This document shows, piece after piece, positions 41,815 to 50,255 of a DNA stretch of 64,000 nt (positions within the stretch are counted from its first letter, which is position 1; each line of letters opens with the position of its first letter). A model generated the notes under the pieces. That model was not told the origin of the DNA. It made no database searches and saw only the letters and a list, made by a program, of their open reading frames with translations. The position numbers were made by a program, and so were the translations under genes. The DNA is from Streptomyces sp. NBC_01775 (GTDB lineage Bacteria > Actinomycetota > Actinomycetes > Streptomycetales > Streptomycetaceae): contig NZ_CP109104.1 in NCBI RefSeq assembly GCF_035917675.1, positions 8,804,001 to 8,868,000 of the forward strand, given 5' to 3'.

Positions 41815-42397
41815 ACACTCCACTGGGGCATCCGCCCCACGGTCGACGCTTTTCTTCTACGCAACGAGGGGGTCCCCTCCTGGTCGCGTTGACCGCCGGA
41901 GGAGGGGCATTCGTTGCCGCGATGATGCTGGCTGTCGGTGTGCTGTCGCTGTTGCTCCAGTAGCCCTACCCGAGCCACTGACGTCGGGCGAGGCCGGCCA
42001 CCGGGTAGGTTTTGTGCAGCCCTTACAAGGTAGCTCTCCGGGCGACCAGCGGGTTACAGTCCGGCCCTCAACGACGACCCTCCGCTCATAGGGGAGCGCA
42101 AGGGGAGCGCGGACGCCTTTGGACGGGGCAACACGGTGCACGAACAGCGGGACCGTGATACGTGCTCTGATCTTGGGAAACAGCATCCGGGGTCACCCCG
42201 CAGCACACGGCAGTATGAGCCCTAACGTGCTCGTAATGCGTAGGTCAGGGGCTTTCCGTTTAGCGGGTGCTTGGTCGCCAGTCTCCGGGCAGCTTGAAAT
42301 GTGCCGACCACGTCCCGACGGTGGAGCAGAGGGGACTCACCAAGCGCCGCTTGCCCCGCTAGCGTCCAGGTCACCGACCGTCCGCCAGGGGCATCCC

Positions 42398-42450
42398 AGG
42401 GACTTTTCAGGGGCTTTCAGCTCTGTCACAGGGACTTCTGAGGGACTTTC
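42398..42450. repeat. Two 21-bp direct repeats, possible integrase arm sites
   Basis: AGGGACTTTTCAGGGGCTTTC (first 20 of 21 bases shown by AGGGACTTTTCAGGGGCTTT) at 42398 and a similar copy at 42430 agree at 18 of 21 positions. Each has an internal GGGxxTTT spacing of about 11 bp, one helical turn. Short repeated boxes like this next to xis/int genes are often arm-type binding sites. Confidence 0.5.
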
Positions 42451-42488
42451 CGCCGTACAGAAGGGCAAGCCCGTGACAGAGCTGAAAG
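42414..42488. repeat. Perfect 16-bp inverted repeat with 43-bp spacer
   Basis: CTTTCAGCTCTGTCAC (42414-42429) recurs in reverse complement at 42473-42488. One arm overlaps the first direct repeat box. It lies 31 bp from the sdaA remnant. Confidence 0.75.
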
Positions 42489-42518
42489 ACGCACATCACC
42501 TGGTCAGAGGCAGTGCGC

Positions 42519-42590
42519 TCAGCACTCGACAACGTTCACCGCGAGCCCGCCCCGCGCGGTCTCCTTGTACTTGAACTTCATGTCGGCCGT
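42519..42590 (-). pseudogene. sdaA: 3'-end remnant of L-serine ammonia-lyase gene
   Basis: Read on the minus strand, the segment encodes [21 protein letters not shown] followed by TGA. This matches the highly conserved C-terminus of bacterial L-serine ammonia-lyases ('…YKETxxGGLAVNxxEC'). Upstream of about codon 24 from the end the similarity stops and a stop codon appears in frame. Only the last ~70 bp of the gene are present. Such 3' fragments are left where an integrase uses a gene's 3' end as attachment site. Confidence 0.7.
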
Positions 42591-42754
42591 CAGCGAACCC
42601 GTGACGGTCCTGCGCGTTCATGGAGGGTCGGCGCGGACTCCGTTGAGTGGCAGTATGTGATGCGAGCCCACCTATCACATGATCGCGGCAGAGCCTAATT
42701 CCCTCTTTCGTGCTCTCTTGTCTGCGTAACCAACTTGCAGTCAGGAGGGCTGAA

Positions 42755-43024
42755 ATGTTTGACGCCACTGTGCCTGTCGTCGCTTTCCTCAATGTGAAGA
42801 GGGCAGCTTCTTACCTCGGTATCTCGGAGAACACCTTGTACGTATGGCGACACAGGCGAGTAGGGCCGCCGAGCTTCCGCATGGGAGGTCGCGTCATGTA
42901 CCGGGTCACGGCGCTGGACGAGTGGATAGCGCGTCAGGAAGATGCCGACTCACGGTCGAACCCACTGCTGGACCCGCTACGTCGCGGGCCCGGACCTCGG
43001 GCGGGAGACGTTGCTCGACGGTAG
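42755..43024 (+). CDS. xis: Excisionase-like MerR/HTH_17 protein
   Basis: 89 residues from ATG 42755 with a perfect AGGAGG. The core is FLNVKRAASYLGISENTLYV, WRHRRVGPPSFRMGGRVMYR, VTALDEWIARQEDA. This is the winged-helix fold of Xis/RDF proteins and helix-turn-helix-17 domains. It lies 135 bp before the integrase gene on the same strand, the usual xis-int order in Streptomyces elements. It probably directs excision and may regulate int. Confidence 0.82.
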   Translation: MFDATVPVVAFLNVKRAASYLGISENTLYVWRHRRVGPPSFRMGGRVMYRVTALDEWIARQEDADSRSNPLLDPLRRGPGPRAGDVARR

Positions 43025-43159
43025 AGGCGGGCATGGCACGCCAGCGTCGTCCAGCCGTCTGCAGTTGTTTTCTAGAGGGGGAACTTCCGCAGACGAGCGT
43101 GGGTTGGTGTGGCTTGCAGGGAAGACCCACGAACTGCAGCAGGAAGAGGAACAGCGCGA

Positions 43160-44629
43160 GTGCAGGGATACATTGAGGACAGGTGGCTCAAGAAGCGCAA
43201 GGACCCGATAACGGGGAAGCGAGAGCGGACCTCGCGCTACGGCAAGGGGCAGCGCTATCGAGTCGCTGGCATTCCCGGTGTTCGGGATCGGTCTTTCGAG
43301 ATATTGGAGGATGCCAAGGCTTGGCTGCACCAGTCCTCCACTGATGAGAAGCGAGGCGAGTTCGTTGACCCTCGCGACGGCTCGATCACGCTCGCCGACT
43401 ACATCAAGCAGTACTGGGTGCCGGGAAGGACTGGGGCTCCGAAGACCCGGGATGGCACGGAGCGGAGGGTTCGGCTTCACATCCTTCCCTATTTGGGGCA
43501 CTTGCCGCTTCGGCAGGTGACAGCGGCCGAACTCCGCGGGTATCTCGTCCAGCTGGAGAACACGGTTACGTCCGTCGACTATCGGCGGAGCATCCTCGGG
43601 GAGCTGTCCGGGATTCTGGAGACGGCCGTGGATGACCGGCGCATCTCCAGCAATCCGGTGCGCTCGAAGTCGGTTCGCTGGCCGAAGGCGTCCAAGGGGC
43701 ATCGTGAGGCGTGGCCGCTGGAGACGGCGCTTCACGTCCGGGACGTGATCAGCGAGCGGCACCGCATAGCGGTGGTACTCGGCCTGGGGTGCGGTTTGCG
43801 GCAAGGTGAGGTGTTCGGCCTCAGCGTGGACGACATCGACTGGGGGCGTGGTGTCGTGTACGTCCGGCAGCAGGTGCAGGCGCTGAAAGGGAAGCTGTAC
43901 TACGCCCTGCCGAAGGGCGGGAAGGCGCGTACGGCTGACTTGCCCGCTTCAGTCGCCGTGGAGCTGAAACAGCACATCGAGCGCTTTCCGCCGGTCGAGG
44001 TCGAGCTTCCTTGGGGAGACACGGGAGCCGATCGACCGCGTAAGAGGTTCGCTCTCCTGCTCACGACCCGCTACGGCAACGCCATCGCCGTGAACACATG
44101 GAACACGTATACGTGGAAGCCTGCTCTGGCCAAGGCCGGGATCATTCCGGCCAAGACACCGGGTACGAAGCCCTGGCAGTGGGCGGCCGCGCCCCAGGAC
44201 GGCTTCCACGTGCTGCGGCACACCTATGCCTCGACGATGTTGGAAGCCGGAGAATCAGTGGTCACGCTCGCCCGGTGGCTGGGGCACTCGTCGCCGACCA
44301 TCACGCTCGACCATTACGCGCACTTCATGCCGGAGGCCGGTGACAGGGGTCGCAGTGCCATCGACGCGCTGCTCGACGGCGCGGAGACGGGGGCGGCGGA
44401 GGGAGACGCGGCCGACGGCCGAAACTCCCCAGAAACTCCCCAGCGCCGATCAGGGTTGATCGTCGAGATCGGGCCGCAAAAGCCTGCCGTGGATCTTAAG
44501 GCCATGCCGCCGTATAGCCTGGCGGAATGCTTCCAGAAGTCACAGCCACCCGCTATGTCACACCCTTGCGGGAGGGTGGCTCACTCCCCGGGCTCGTCGA
44601 AGCGGACGACCTGGGTACTTACGTCATGA
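43160..44629 (+). CDS. int: Tyrosine integrase
   Basis: 489 residues from GTG 43160 (GAGGA upstream). An N-terminal arm-binding region (GYIEDRWLKKRKDPITGKRE) leads to a core-binding domain (ITLADYIKQYWVPG, LPLRQVTAAELRGYLVQLEN). The catalytic domain has Arg in LGCGLRQGEVFGL, HVLRHTYAS, LGHSSPTITLDHYAH with Tyr. The last ~60 residues after the end of the catalytic domain are unrelated in style. They overlap the next gene by 103 bp in another frame, as if the original tail was replaced at an integration junction. Confidence 0.88.
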   Translation: MQGYIEDRWLKKRKDPITGKRERTSRYGKGQRYRVAGIPGVRDRSFEILEDAKAWLHQSSTDEKRGEFVDPRDGSITLADYIKQYWVPGRTGAPKTRDGTERRVRLHILPYLGHLPLRQVTAAELRGYLVQLENTVTSVDYRRSILGELSGILETAVDDRRISSNPVRSKSVRWPKASKGHREAWPLETALHVRDVISERHRIAVVLGLGCGLRQGEVFGLSVDDIDWGRGVVYVRQQVQALKGKLYYALPKGGKARTADLPASVAVELKQHIERFPPVEVELPWGDTGADRPRKRFALLLTTRYGNAIAVNTWNTYTWKPALAKAGIIPAKTPGTKPWQWAAAPQDGFHVLRHTYASTMLEAGESVVTLARWLGHSSPTITLDHYAHFMPEAGDRGRSAIDALLDGAETGAAEGDAADGRNSPETPQRRSGLIVEIGPQKPAVDLKAMPPYSLAECFQKSQPPAMSHPCGRVAHSPGSSKRTTWVLTS

Positions 44630-45345
44630 AGTTCACCGGGGCCGGCCAGGGCCGCAAGTCGCTGATCGCCGAGGTTCTGTGCGGGCAGCTCGCCCGGCGG
44701 CTCGGCCTGCGGGCGCCCGAACTGGTGGGCATGTGGCTCGATCCCGTCATCGGGCTGTCCGAGCCGGACGAGGAGGTGCAGGAGTTGCTCAAGGCCAGTG
44801 GCGGCCTCAACCTGGGCATGGACTTCCTGCCCGGTTCACTCGGCTTCGACCCGCTCGCCTACGAGGTGAGCCCCCAGGAGGCGGGGCGCGTGGTGTGGTT
44901 CGACGCGCTCGTCAACAACGTCGACCGCTCCTGGCGCAACCCCAACATGGTGGTGTGGCACGGAGACCTGTGGCTGATCGACCACGGTGCGACGCTGATC
45001 TTCCAGCACAACTGGGCCACCGCGCAGAAGGCCGCCGACCGGCCCTACGACGCCTCCGAGCACGCCCTGGCGCCGTTCGCGCCGGACATCGCGAGCGCCG
45101 CCGCCGACCTTGCGGCCGAGGTCACCGAGGAACTGCTCGCCCGGTGCGCGGCGGACATCCCCGACGAATGGCTGACGGACGAGCCGGGCTTCGCCGGCCC
45201 GGACGAGGTACGCGCCGCGTACACCCGGGCGCTGGCACCCCGCGCCCGTACGATCCATGAGCGGATCACGCTCGGCGAGCCGGCCAAGGACCGGCCCTCG
45301 CAGGCACCGGGCTGGCTCACCGGGAAGGGCGGCGATGCCAAGTGA
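44527..45345 (+). CDS. HipA-like kinase-fold protein
   Basis: 272 residues from ATG 44527. It has TYVMKFTGAGQGRKSLIAEV near the start (ATP-binding Lys region), VVWFDALVNNVDRSWRNPN at about 130 (catalytic loop style) and LWLIDHGATLIFQ (metal-binding D). This is the compact HipA-like form seen in actinobacteria next to DUF3037, rather than the longer E. coli toxin. The start overlaps the integrase tail, so the promoter lies inside the integrase 3' end. No HipB partner is present. Confidence 0.78.
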   Translation: MLPEVTATRYVTPLREGGSLPGLVEADDLGTYVMKFTGAGQGRKSLIAEVLCGQLARRLGLRAPELVGMWLDPVIGLSEPDEEVQELLKASGGLNLGMDFLPGSLGFDPLAYEVSPQEAGRVVWFDALVNNVDRSWRNPNMVVWHGDLWLIDHGATLIFQHNWATAQKAADRPYDASEHALAPFAPDIASAAADLAAEVTEELLARCAADIPDEWLTDEPGFAGPDEVRAAYTRALAPRARTIHERITLGEPAKDRPSQAPGWLTGKGGDAK

Positions 45346-45755
45346 CGCGAAGCCGAGTGGCGCCGGGGGCGCGCAGCGACCTCGACGTGTTCGAGTACGC
45401 GCTGTTGCGTGTCGTTCCCCACATCGAGCGCGGGGAGCTGATCAACGCGGGAGTCCTCGTCTACTGCCGCGCGCGCACCTTCCTCGCCGCGCGCACCCAC
45501 CTCGACGAGGACCGGCTCTTCGCCCTGGACCCGTGTGCCGACGTGCGGGGCGTGCGGGCGGCGCTCCAGGCCGTCGAGGGCCTGTGCACCGGGGGAGCGC
45601 AGGCCGGGCAGGCCGCGGGGGAAGGGCCCGGCAGCCGTTTCAGGTGGCTGGTCGCGCCGCGCAGCACAATCGTTCAGCCGGGGCCCGTGCACACGGGCCT
45701 CACCGCAGACCCGGAGGCGGAGAGCGAACGCCTGCTCGACCTGCTGGTGCGCTGA
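45342..45755 (+). CDS. DUF3037 family protein
   Basis: 137 residues from GTG 45342, overlapping the kinase stop (GTGA). The start DVFEYALLRVVPHIERGELI, then NAGVLVYCRARTFLAARTHL and SRFRWLVAPRSTIVQPGPVH are the DUF3037 signature. It is consistently paired with HipA-like genes in actinobacteria, so the two probably act together. No activity is known. Confidence 0.85.
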   Translation: MTRSRVAPGARSDLDVFEYALLRVVPHIERGELINAGVLVYCRARTFLAARTHLDEDRLFALDPCADVRGVRAALQAVEGLCTGGAQAGQAAGEGPGSRFRWLVAPRSTIVQPGPVHTGLTADPEAESERLLDLLVR

Positions 45756-45893
45756 TCCAGGGCCGGGGCCGGCCCCGGCGCACAGCAACCGGCCCCGGCC
45801 ACCGTTGACAGGGCGTTGCCCGCCTCATAGCGTCACGACTGCCGTAGGTACTAAGCGGTTGCTCACCCATCTTCAGGCCGAGGAGAGACCAGC

Positions 45894-46655
45894 ATGTCCA
45901 GCACCGAGCAGCGAGTCGCGATCGTCACGGGGGCAGCCCGAGGGATCGGCGCGGCCACGGCCGTACGCCTGGCGGCGGAGGGCCACGCCGTCGCCGTCCT
46001 GGACCTCGACGAGGCCGCCTGCGCGCAGACCGTCGACACGATCACGGAGCAGGGCGGCAAGGCGCTCGCCGTCGGCTGCGACGTATCCGACTCGGCGCAG
46101 GTCGAGGCCGCTGTCGCCCGGATCGCCGCGGAGCTCGGGGCTCCCCTCATCCTGGTGAACAACGCCGGTGTCCTGCGCGACAACCTGCTGTTCAAGATGA
46201 GCGACTCCGACTGGGACACCGTCATGAACGTGCACCTGCGCGGCGCCTTCCTGATGTCGCGCGCCTGCCAGAAGCACATGGTCGACGCCGGTTTCGGCCG
46301 GGTCGTCAACCTCTCCTCCTCCTCGGCGCTCGGCAACCGCGGTCAGGTCAACTACGCGGCGGCCAAGGCCGGAATGCAGGGCTTCACCAAGACGCTCGCC
46401 AAGGAGCTGGGCAAGTTCGGCATCACCGCGAACGCCGTGGCGCCGGGCTTCATCGCCACCGACATGACGGCGGCGACCGCCGAACGCGTCGGCATGGGCT
46501 TCGACGACTTCAAGACCGCAGCCGCCACCCAGATCCCCGTCCAGCGCGTGGGCGAGCCCGAGGACATCGCCAACGCCGTGGCCTTCTTCGCCGGCGAGCA
46601 GGCCGGATTCGTCTCGGGTCAGGTGCTGTACGTCGCCGGCGGACCCCTCAACTGA
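45894..46655 (+). CDS. fabG: 3-oxoacyl-ACP reductase-like SDR
   Basis: 253 residues from ATG 45894 with GGAGAG upstream. Rossmann motif TGAARGIGAATAVRLA, NNAGV at about 87, catalytic Ser in VNLSSSSALG and YAAAKAG (YxxxK). VAPGFIATDM is typical of FabG. It reduces a beta-keto acyl substrate with NAD(P)H. The neighbour SDR and the genomic setting suggest secondary rather than essential fatty acid synthesis. Confidence 0.85.
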   Translation: MSSTEQRVAIVTGAARGIGAATAVRLAAEGHAVAVLDLDEAACAQTVDTITEQGGKALAVGCDVSDSAQVEAAVARIAAELGAPLILVNNAGVLRDNLLFKMSDSDWDTVMNVHLRGAFLMSRACQKHMVDAGFGRVVNLSSSSALGNRGQVNYAAAKAGMQGFTKTLAKELGKFGITANAVAPGFIATDMTAATAERVGMGFDDFKTAAATQIPVQRVGEPEDIANAVAFFAGEQAGFVSGQVLYVAGGPLN

Positions 46656-46678
46656 CGGCCGACGGGGAGCGAACGAAG

Positions 46679-47452
46679 ATGACTGAGCAGACGGCGCACG
46701 ACAGGCCGGACACCGGCCAGGTCGCGCTCATCACCGGCGCCAGCCGCGGCATCGGCTACAGCATCGCCGAGGCGCTGGTGGCACGCGGTGACCGGGTGTG
46801 CATCACGGGCCGCAACGAGGACACGCTCAAGGACGCCGTCGAGCGACTCGGCCCCGACCGGGCCATGGGCGTCGCGGGCAAGGCGCACGACCTGGAACAC
46901 CAGGCCGCCGTCGTCGAGCGCGTGATGGAGGCGTACGGGCGCGTCGATCACCTGGTCAACAACGCCGGTACCAACCCGGTGTTCGGGCCGATGGCCGAGC
47001 TCGACCTCGCCGTCGCGCGCAAGGTGTTCGAGACCAATGTGATCTCGGCCCTCGGCTTTGCCCAGCGCACCTGGGCGGCCTGGCAGAAGGACAACGGCGG
47101 CTCAATCGTCAACGTCGCCTCCATCGCGGGAGTCTCGGCCTCACCGTTCATCGGTGCCTACGGCATGAGCAAGGCGGCGATGGTCAACCTCACCCTCCAG
47201 CTCGCGCACGAGTTCGCCCCCAAGGTGCGGGTCAACGCGCTCGCGCCCGCGGTGGTGAAGACCAAGTTCGCCACCGCGCTGTACGAGGGACGCGAGGAGG
47301 AGGCCGCGGCCCGCTATCCGATGGGCCGGCTCGGTGCCCCCGAGGACATCGGTGGCGCCGCGCGGTTCCTCGCCTCCGACGAGGCGCGCTGGATCACCGG
47401 CCAGACGCTCGTCGTCGACGGCGGGCTGTTCCTCAACGTGGGCGTCGAATAG
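46679..47452 (+). CDS. Short-chain dehydrogenase/reductase
   Basis: 257 residues from ATG 46679 (GGGGAG upstream), 23 bp after the fabG stop and probably co-transcribed. Motifs: TGASRGIGYSIAEALVARG, NNAGTNPVFGP, VNVASIAGVSASPFIGAYGM with YGMSK, and LAPAVVKTKFATALYEG. Substrate unknown; an oxidoreductase step paired with the upstream enzyme is likely. Confidence 0.85.
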   Translation: MTEQTAHDRPDTGQVALITGASRGIGYSIAEALVARGDRVCITGRNEDTLKDAVERLGPDRAMGVAGKAHDLEHQAAVVERVMEAYGRVDHLVNNAGTNPVFGPMAELDLAVARKVFETNVISALGFAQRTWAAWQKDNGGSIVNVASIAGVSASPFIGAYGMSKAAMVNLTLQLAHEFAPKVRVNALAPAVVKTKFATALYEGREEEAAARYPMGRLGAPEDIGGAARFLASDEARWITGQTLVVDGGLFLNVGVE

Positions 47453-47537
47453 CGAAAGCGGGCGTCGGCCGGCGGACGCGTACGCGGGCCTCGGGCCGTG
47501 CCTGCTCCGGCCGCCGGCAGTCCCGTGCGAGTGGAGG

Positions 47538-47573
47538 TGGGGGTGGGGTGCCGAATTCGGCACCCCACCCCCA
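47538..47573. terminator. 36-bp perfect palindrome, terminator of the SDR pair
   Basis: A perfect palindrome centred on GAATTC with arms of G/T-rich then C/A-rich sequence (GGGGGTGGGGTGCCG arm). It lies about 85 bp after the SDR stop and would form a very stable stem. No T-tract follows. Confidence 0.7.
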
Positions 47574-47699
47574 TGCCCGCGCTCCCGCTTCCTTCATGCC
47601 CGCGCTCCCGTTCCTTCCGCGGTGGCAGGCGTCGCCGGGCCTTGAACTGTGCATGACCCCTTGGTGTGTGCTGCGGTAATGTCTGGTCCTATCCCCCGC

Positions 47700-47753
47700 T
47701 TGAACACCGCACCAGACTTGAGCACCGCACCAGACTTGAGCACCGCACCAGCA
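47700..47753. repeat. Three tandem 18-bp repeats before the lipoprotein gene
   Basis: The unit TTGAGCACCGCACCAGAC occurs three times head to tail; the first copy has one change and the last differs in its final two bases. The array ends 31 bp before the start of the substrate-binding lipoprotein gene, in the promoter/leader region. Confidence 0.75.
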
Positions 47754-47784
47754 GTACGGGCATCGCCTACTGAGGAGCGCGCAC

Positions 47785-49371
47785 GTGTTCGATTGGAACG
47801 GGCCGTCGAGAGTCGTAGCGATCATCTTGCCCCTCGCACTTCTCGCGGGGTGCAGCTCACTGTCGGGGGATGACGCCGGCGAGGAGACACGCCTCGTCGT
47901 CGGCACCACCAGCGCCCCCACTTCCCTCGACCCGGCCGCTGCCTGGGACGGCTCCTGGGAGCTGTACCGGAACATCTACCAGACCCTCATGACTGTCCCG
48001 AACGCCGGGAGTCCGCCCGAACCGGACGCCGCCACCACCTGCGGCTTCGCCGATTCCGGCAGAAAGGTCTACCGCTGTGTCCTGCGCAAGGGGCTGAAGT
48101 TCTCCAGTGGCAACCCCCTGAACGCCCGGGCGGTCAAGCATTCCTTCGACCGCACCCGCTCGCTGAAGGCGAAGCCGGGCCCGGCGCCGCTGCTCTCCAG
48201 CCTCAAGAGCGTCGAGGCCCAGGGCTCGCGCACCGTGATCTTCCGGCTGCGGAAGCCGGACGCCACCTTCCCGTTCGTCCTGTCGACCCCCGCCGCCTCC
48301 CTCGTCGACCCGGCCGACTACCCGTCCTCCAGCCTGCGCCGGGGGAAGCGGGCCACCGGCTCCGGTCCGTACATCCTGGAGGACTACGTACCGGACGAGA
48401 AGGCCGTCCTCGCCAAGAACCCTCAGTACAAGGGCGCCGCGAAGATCAAGAACGATGCTGTCACCATCCGGTACTACGGGCACTCCTCCCGGATGGTGCG
48501 CGATCTCAAGTCCGGCCGGATAGACCTCACCTACCGGGGACTCACCCCGCGCCAGATCACCGCGCTCCAGGACGCCGGCACAGCGGGCGAGGACGCCGTC
48601 GAGCTGACGGAGATGACGGGCACCGAGATCCACTACCTGGTCTTCAACTCCAAGGATCCCCAGGCCCGCCGGCCCGCCGTGCGCGCGGCGGTGGCCCAGC
48701 TCATCGACCGCAAGACGCTCGTGCGCAACGTCTACAAGCGGACCGCCGACCCTCTCTACTCCATGGTCCCGACAGGCGTCGCGGGCCACACCAACGCCTA
48801 CCTGGACAGGTACGGCGACCCCAGCGGGAGCAAGGCACGCCGGACCCTCACCGCCGCGGGTATCCACGAGAAGGTGCGGTTCACCCTCTGGTACTCCGAC
48901 GACCGCTACGGAGAGGCCTCGGCCCGGGAGTTCGACGAGATCAAACGGCAGCTGAACGACTCCGGGCTCTTCGAGGTCACCGTCAAGGGGCGCCCCTGGA
49001 GCGCGTTCCAGAAGGGCTATCTCAAGGGCGAGTATCCGGTGTTCGGGCGGGGGTGGTCGGCCGACTTCCCCGACGCGGACAACTACATCACGCCCTTCGT
49101 CGGCAAGGAGAACGCGATGGGCGCCCCCTACCCGAACCGCAGGCTCACCGAGGAACTGCTGCCCCGCTCCCGCAGACAGAGCGACCGGGGCGCGGCGGGG
49201 CGGTCGTTCGCCGCCGCGCAGCGCCAGATGGCCAAGGACGCCCAACTGCTGCCGCTGTGGCAGGGCAAGGTCTACATCGCCTCCCAGAAGGACGTCGCGG
49301 GCGTGGAGTGGGCGGTCGACGCCTCGGTCATCATGCGTATGTGGGAGCTGTACAAGAAGTCGAGCTGGTAG
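47785..49371 (+). CDS. ABC-transporter peptide-binding lipoprotein (family 5)
   Basis: 528 residues from GTG 47785 with GAGGAG upstream. A lipoprotein signal ends in LLAGCSS (Cys at about 23). The mature part shows the SBP family 5 plan: VVGTTSAPTSLDPAAAWDGS, YQTLMTVPN, GLKFSSGNPLNARAVKHSFD, TGSGPYILEDYVPDEKAVLA and EIHYLVFNSKDPQARRPAVR. It should bind peptides or similar solutes outside the membrane. No permease genes are adjacent, so it works alone or with transporters elsewhere. Confidence 0.9.
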   Translation: MFDWNGPSRVVAIILPLALLAGCSSLSGDDAGEETRLVVGTTSAPTSLDPAAAWDGSWELYRNIYQTLMTVPNAGSPPEPDAATTCGFADSGRKVYRCVLRKGLKFSSGNPLNARAVKHSFDRTRSLKAKPGPAPLLSSLKSVEAQGSRTVIFRLRKPDATFPFVLSTPAASLVDPADYPSSSLRRGKRATGSGPYILEDYVPDEKAVLAKNPQYKGAAKIKNDAVTIRYYGHSSRMVRDLKSGRIDLTYRGLTPRQITALQDAGTAGEDAVELTEMTGTEIHYLVFNSKDPQARRPAVRAAVAQLIDRKTLVRNVYKRTADPLYSMVPTGVAGHTNAYLDRYGDPSGSKARRTLTAAGIHEKVRFTLWYSDDRYGEASAREFDEIKRQLNDSGLFEVTVKGRPWSAFQKGYLKGEYPVFGRGWSADFPDADNYITPFVGKENAMGAPYPNRRLTEELLPRSRRQSDRGAAGRSFAAAQRQMAKDAQLLPLWQGKVYIASQKDVAGVEWAVDASVIMRMWELYKKSSW

Positions 49372-49472
49372 CGGGCGGGACTCCCTGAAGGCGCTGTCGG
49401 TGCCTGGCGGTACCTTCGAACACAGCAGTTGAGCACAGCTGTAGGAGCATCACCGCACCGGAGGTAGAGCGC

Positions 49473-50150
49473 GTGAAGGAAATGCTGCCCCAGTCCTGGC
49501 AGGGCGTCCTCGGCGAGGAGACCGAGAAGCCCTACTTCAAGGAACTGGCGGAGTTCGTCGAGGAGGAGCGGGAGAAGGCGCCCGTCTACCCGCCCCGTGA
49601 CGAGGTGTTCGCCGCCCTCGACGCCACGCCCTACGACCAGGTCAAGGTGCTGATCCTCGGCCAGGACCCGTACCACGGCGAGGGCCAGGGGCACGGCCTG
49701 TGCTTCTCGGTGCGCCCCGGCGTGAAGACCCCGCCGTCGCTGCGCAACATCTACAAGGAGATGCGCGAGGAGCTGGGGCACCCGGTTCCGGACAACGGTT
49801 ATTTGATGCCGTGGGCGAAGCAGGGCGTGCTGCTGCTCAACGCCGTGCTGACGGTGCGCGGCGGCGAGGCCAACTCGCACAAGGGGCGCGGCTGGGAGAA
49901 ATTCACCGACGCCGTGATCCGCGCCGTCGCCGACCGTCCCGACCCGGCCGTCTTCGTGCTGTGGGGGAACTACGCGAAGAAGAAGCTGCCGCTCATCGAC
50001 ACCACCAGACACGCCGTGGTGCAGGGCGCGCACCCCTCGCCGCTGTCCGCGAAGAAGTTCTTCGGCTCGCACCCCTTCACCCAGATCGACCAGGCGGTGG
50101 CCGCCCAGGGCCACACCCCCGTCGACTGGCGCGTCCCCGACCTGGGCTGA
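49473..50150 (+). CDS. ung: Uracil-DNA glycosylase
   Basis: 225 residues from GTG 49473 with GGAGG upstream. It has the active-site motif LILGQDPYHGEGQGHGLCFS (catalytic Asp), VLLLNAVLTVRGGEANSHKG and the DNA-clamp HPSPLSAKKFFGS. It removes uracil from DNA to start base-excision repair. It is a full-length family 1 enzyme. Confidence 0.95.
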   Translation: MKEMLPQSWQGVLGEETEKPYFKELAEFVEEEREKAPVYPPRDEVFAALDATPYDQVKVLILGQDPYHGEGQGHGLCFSVRPGVKTPPSLRNIYKEMREELGHPVPDNGYLMPWAKQGVLLLNAVLTVRGGEANSHKGRGWEKFTDAVIRAVADRPDPAVFVLWGNYAKKKLPLIDTTRHAVVQGAHPSPLSAKKFFGSHPFTQIDQAVAAQGHTPVDWRVPDLG

Positions 50151-50255
50151 GGCGCGCGAGGCGGCGCGCGGGGTGAGCCCGATTGTCACAGGTGGCCGTT
50201 AGCGTCATATCCACGACGCGGCACACGGCGAAACGGCGAACGGGAGGAGCCCCCG

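Larger units (their letters stand above)
41815..42754. other. 940-bp gene-poor stretch with repeats and an sdaA remnant
   Basis: I find no supported complete gene. The stretch holds a pair of 21-bp direct repeats (42398-42418 and 42430-42450), a 16-bp inverted repeat (42414-42488), a 3' remnant of an L-serine ammonia-lyase gene (42519-42590), and a 7-bp dyad (42655-42680) before the excisionase-like gene. The first 400 bp contain nothing I can name. Confidence 0.6.

Noticed and set aside
42000..42075. tRNA-like string (reverse strand CGGACTGTAACCCG, similar to a tRNA-Tyr anticodon arm)
   Set aside because: No acceptor stem, no TΨC arm with GGTTCGA and no matching D-arm could be found around it.
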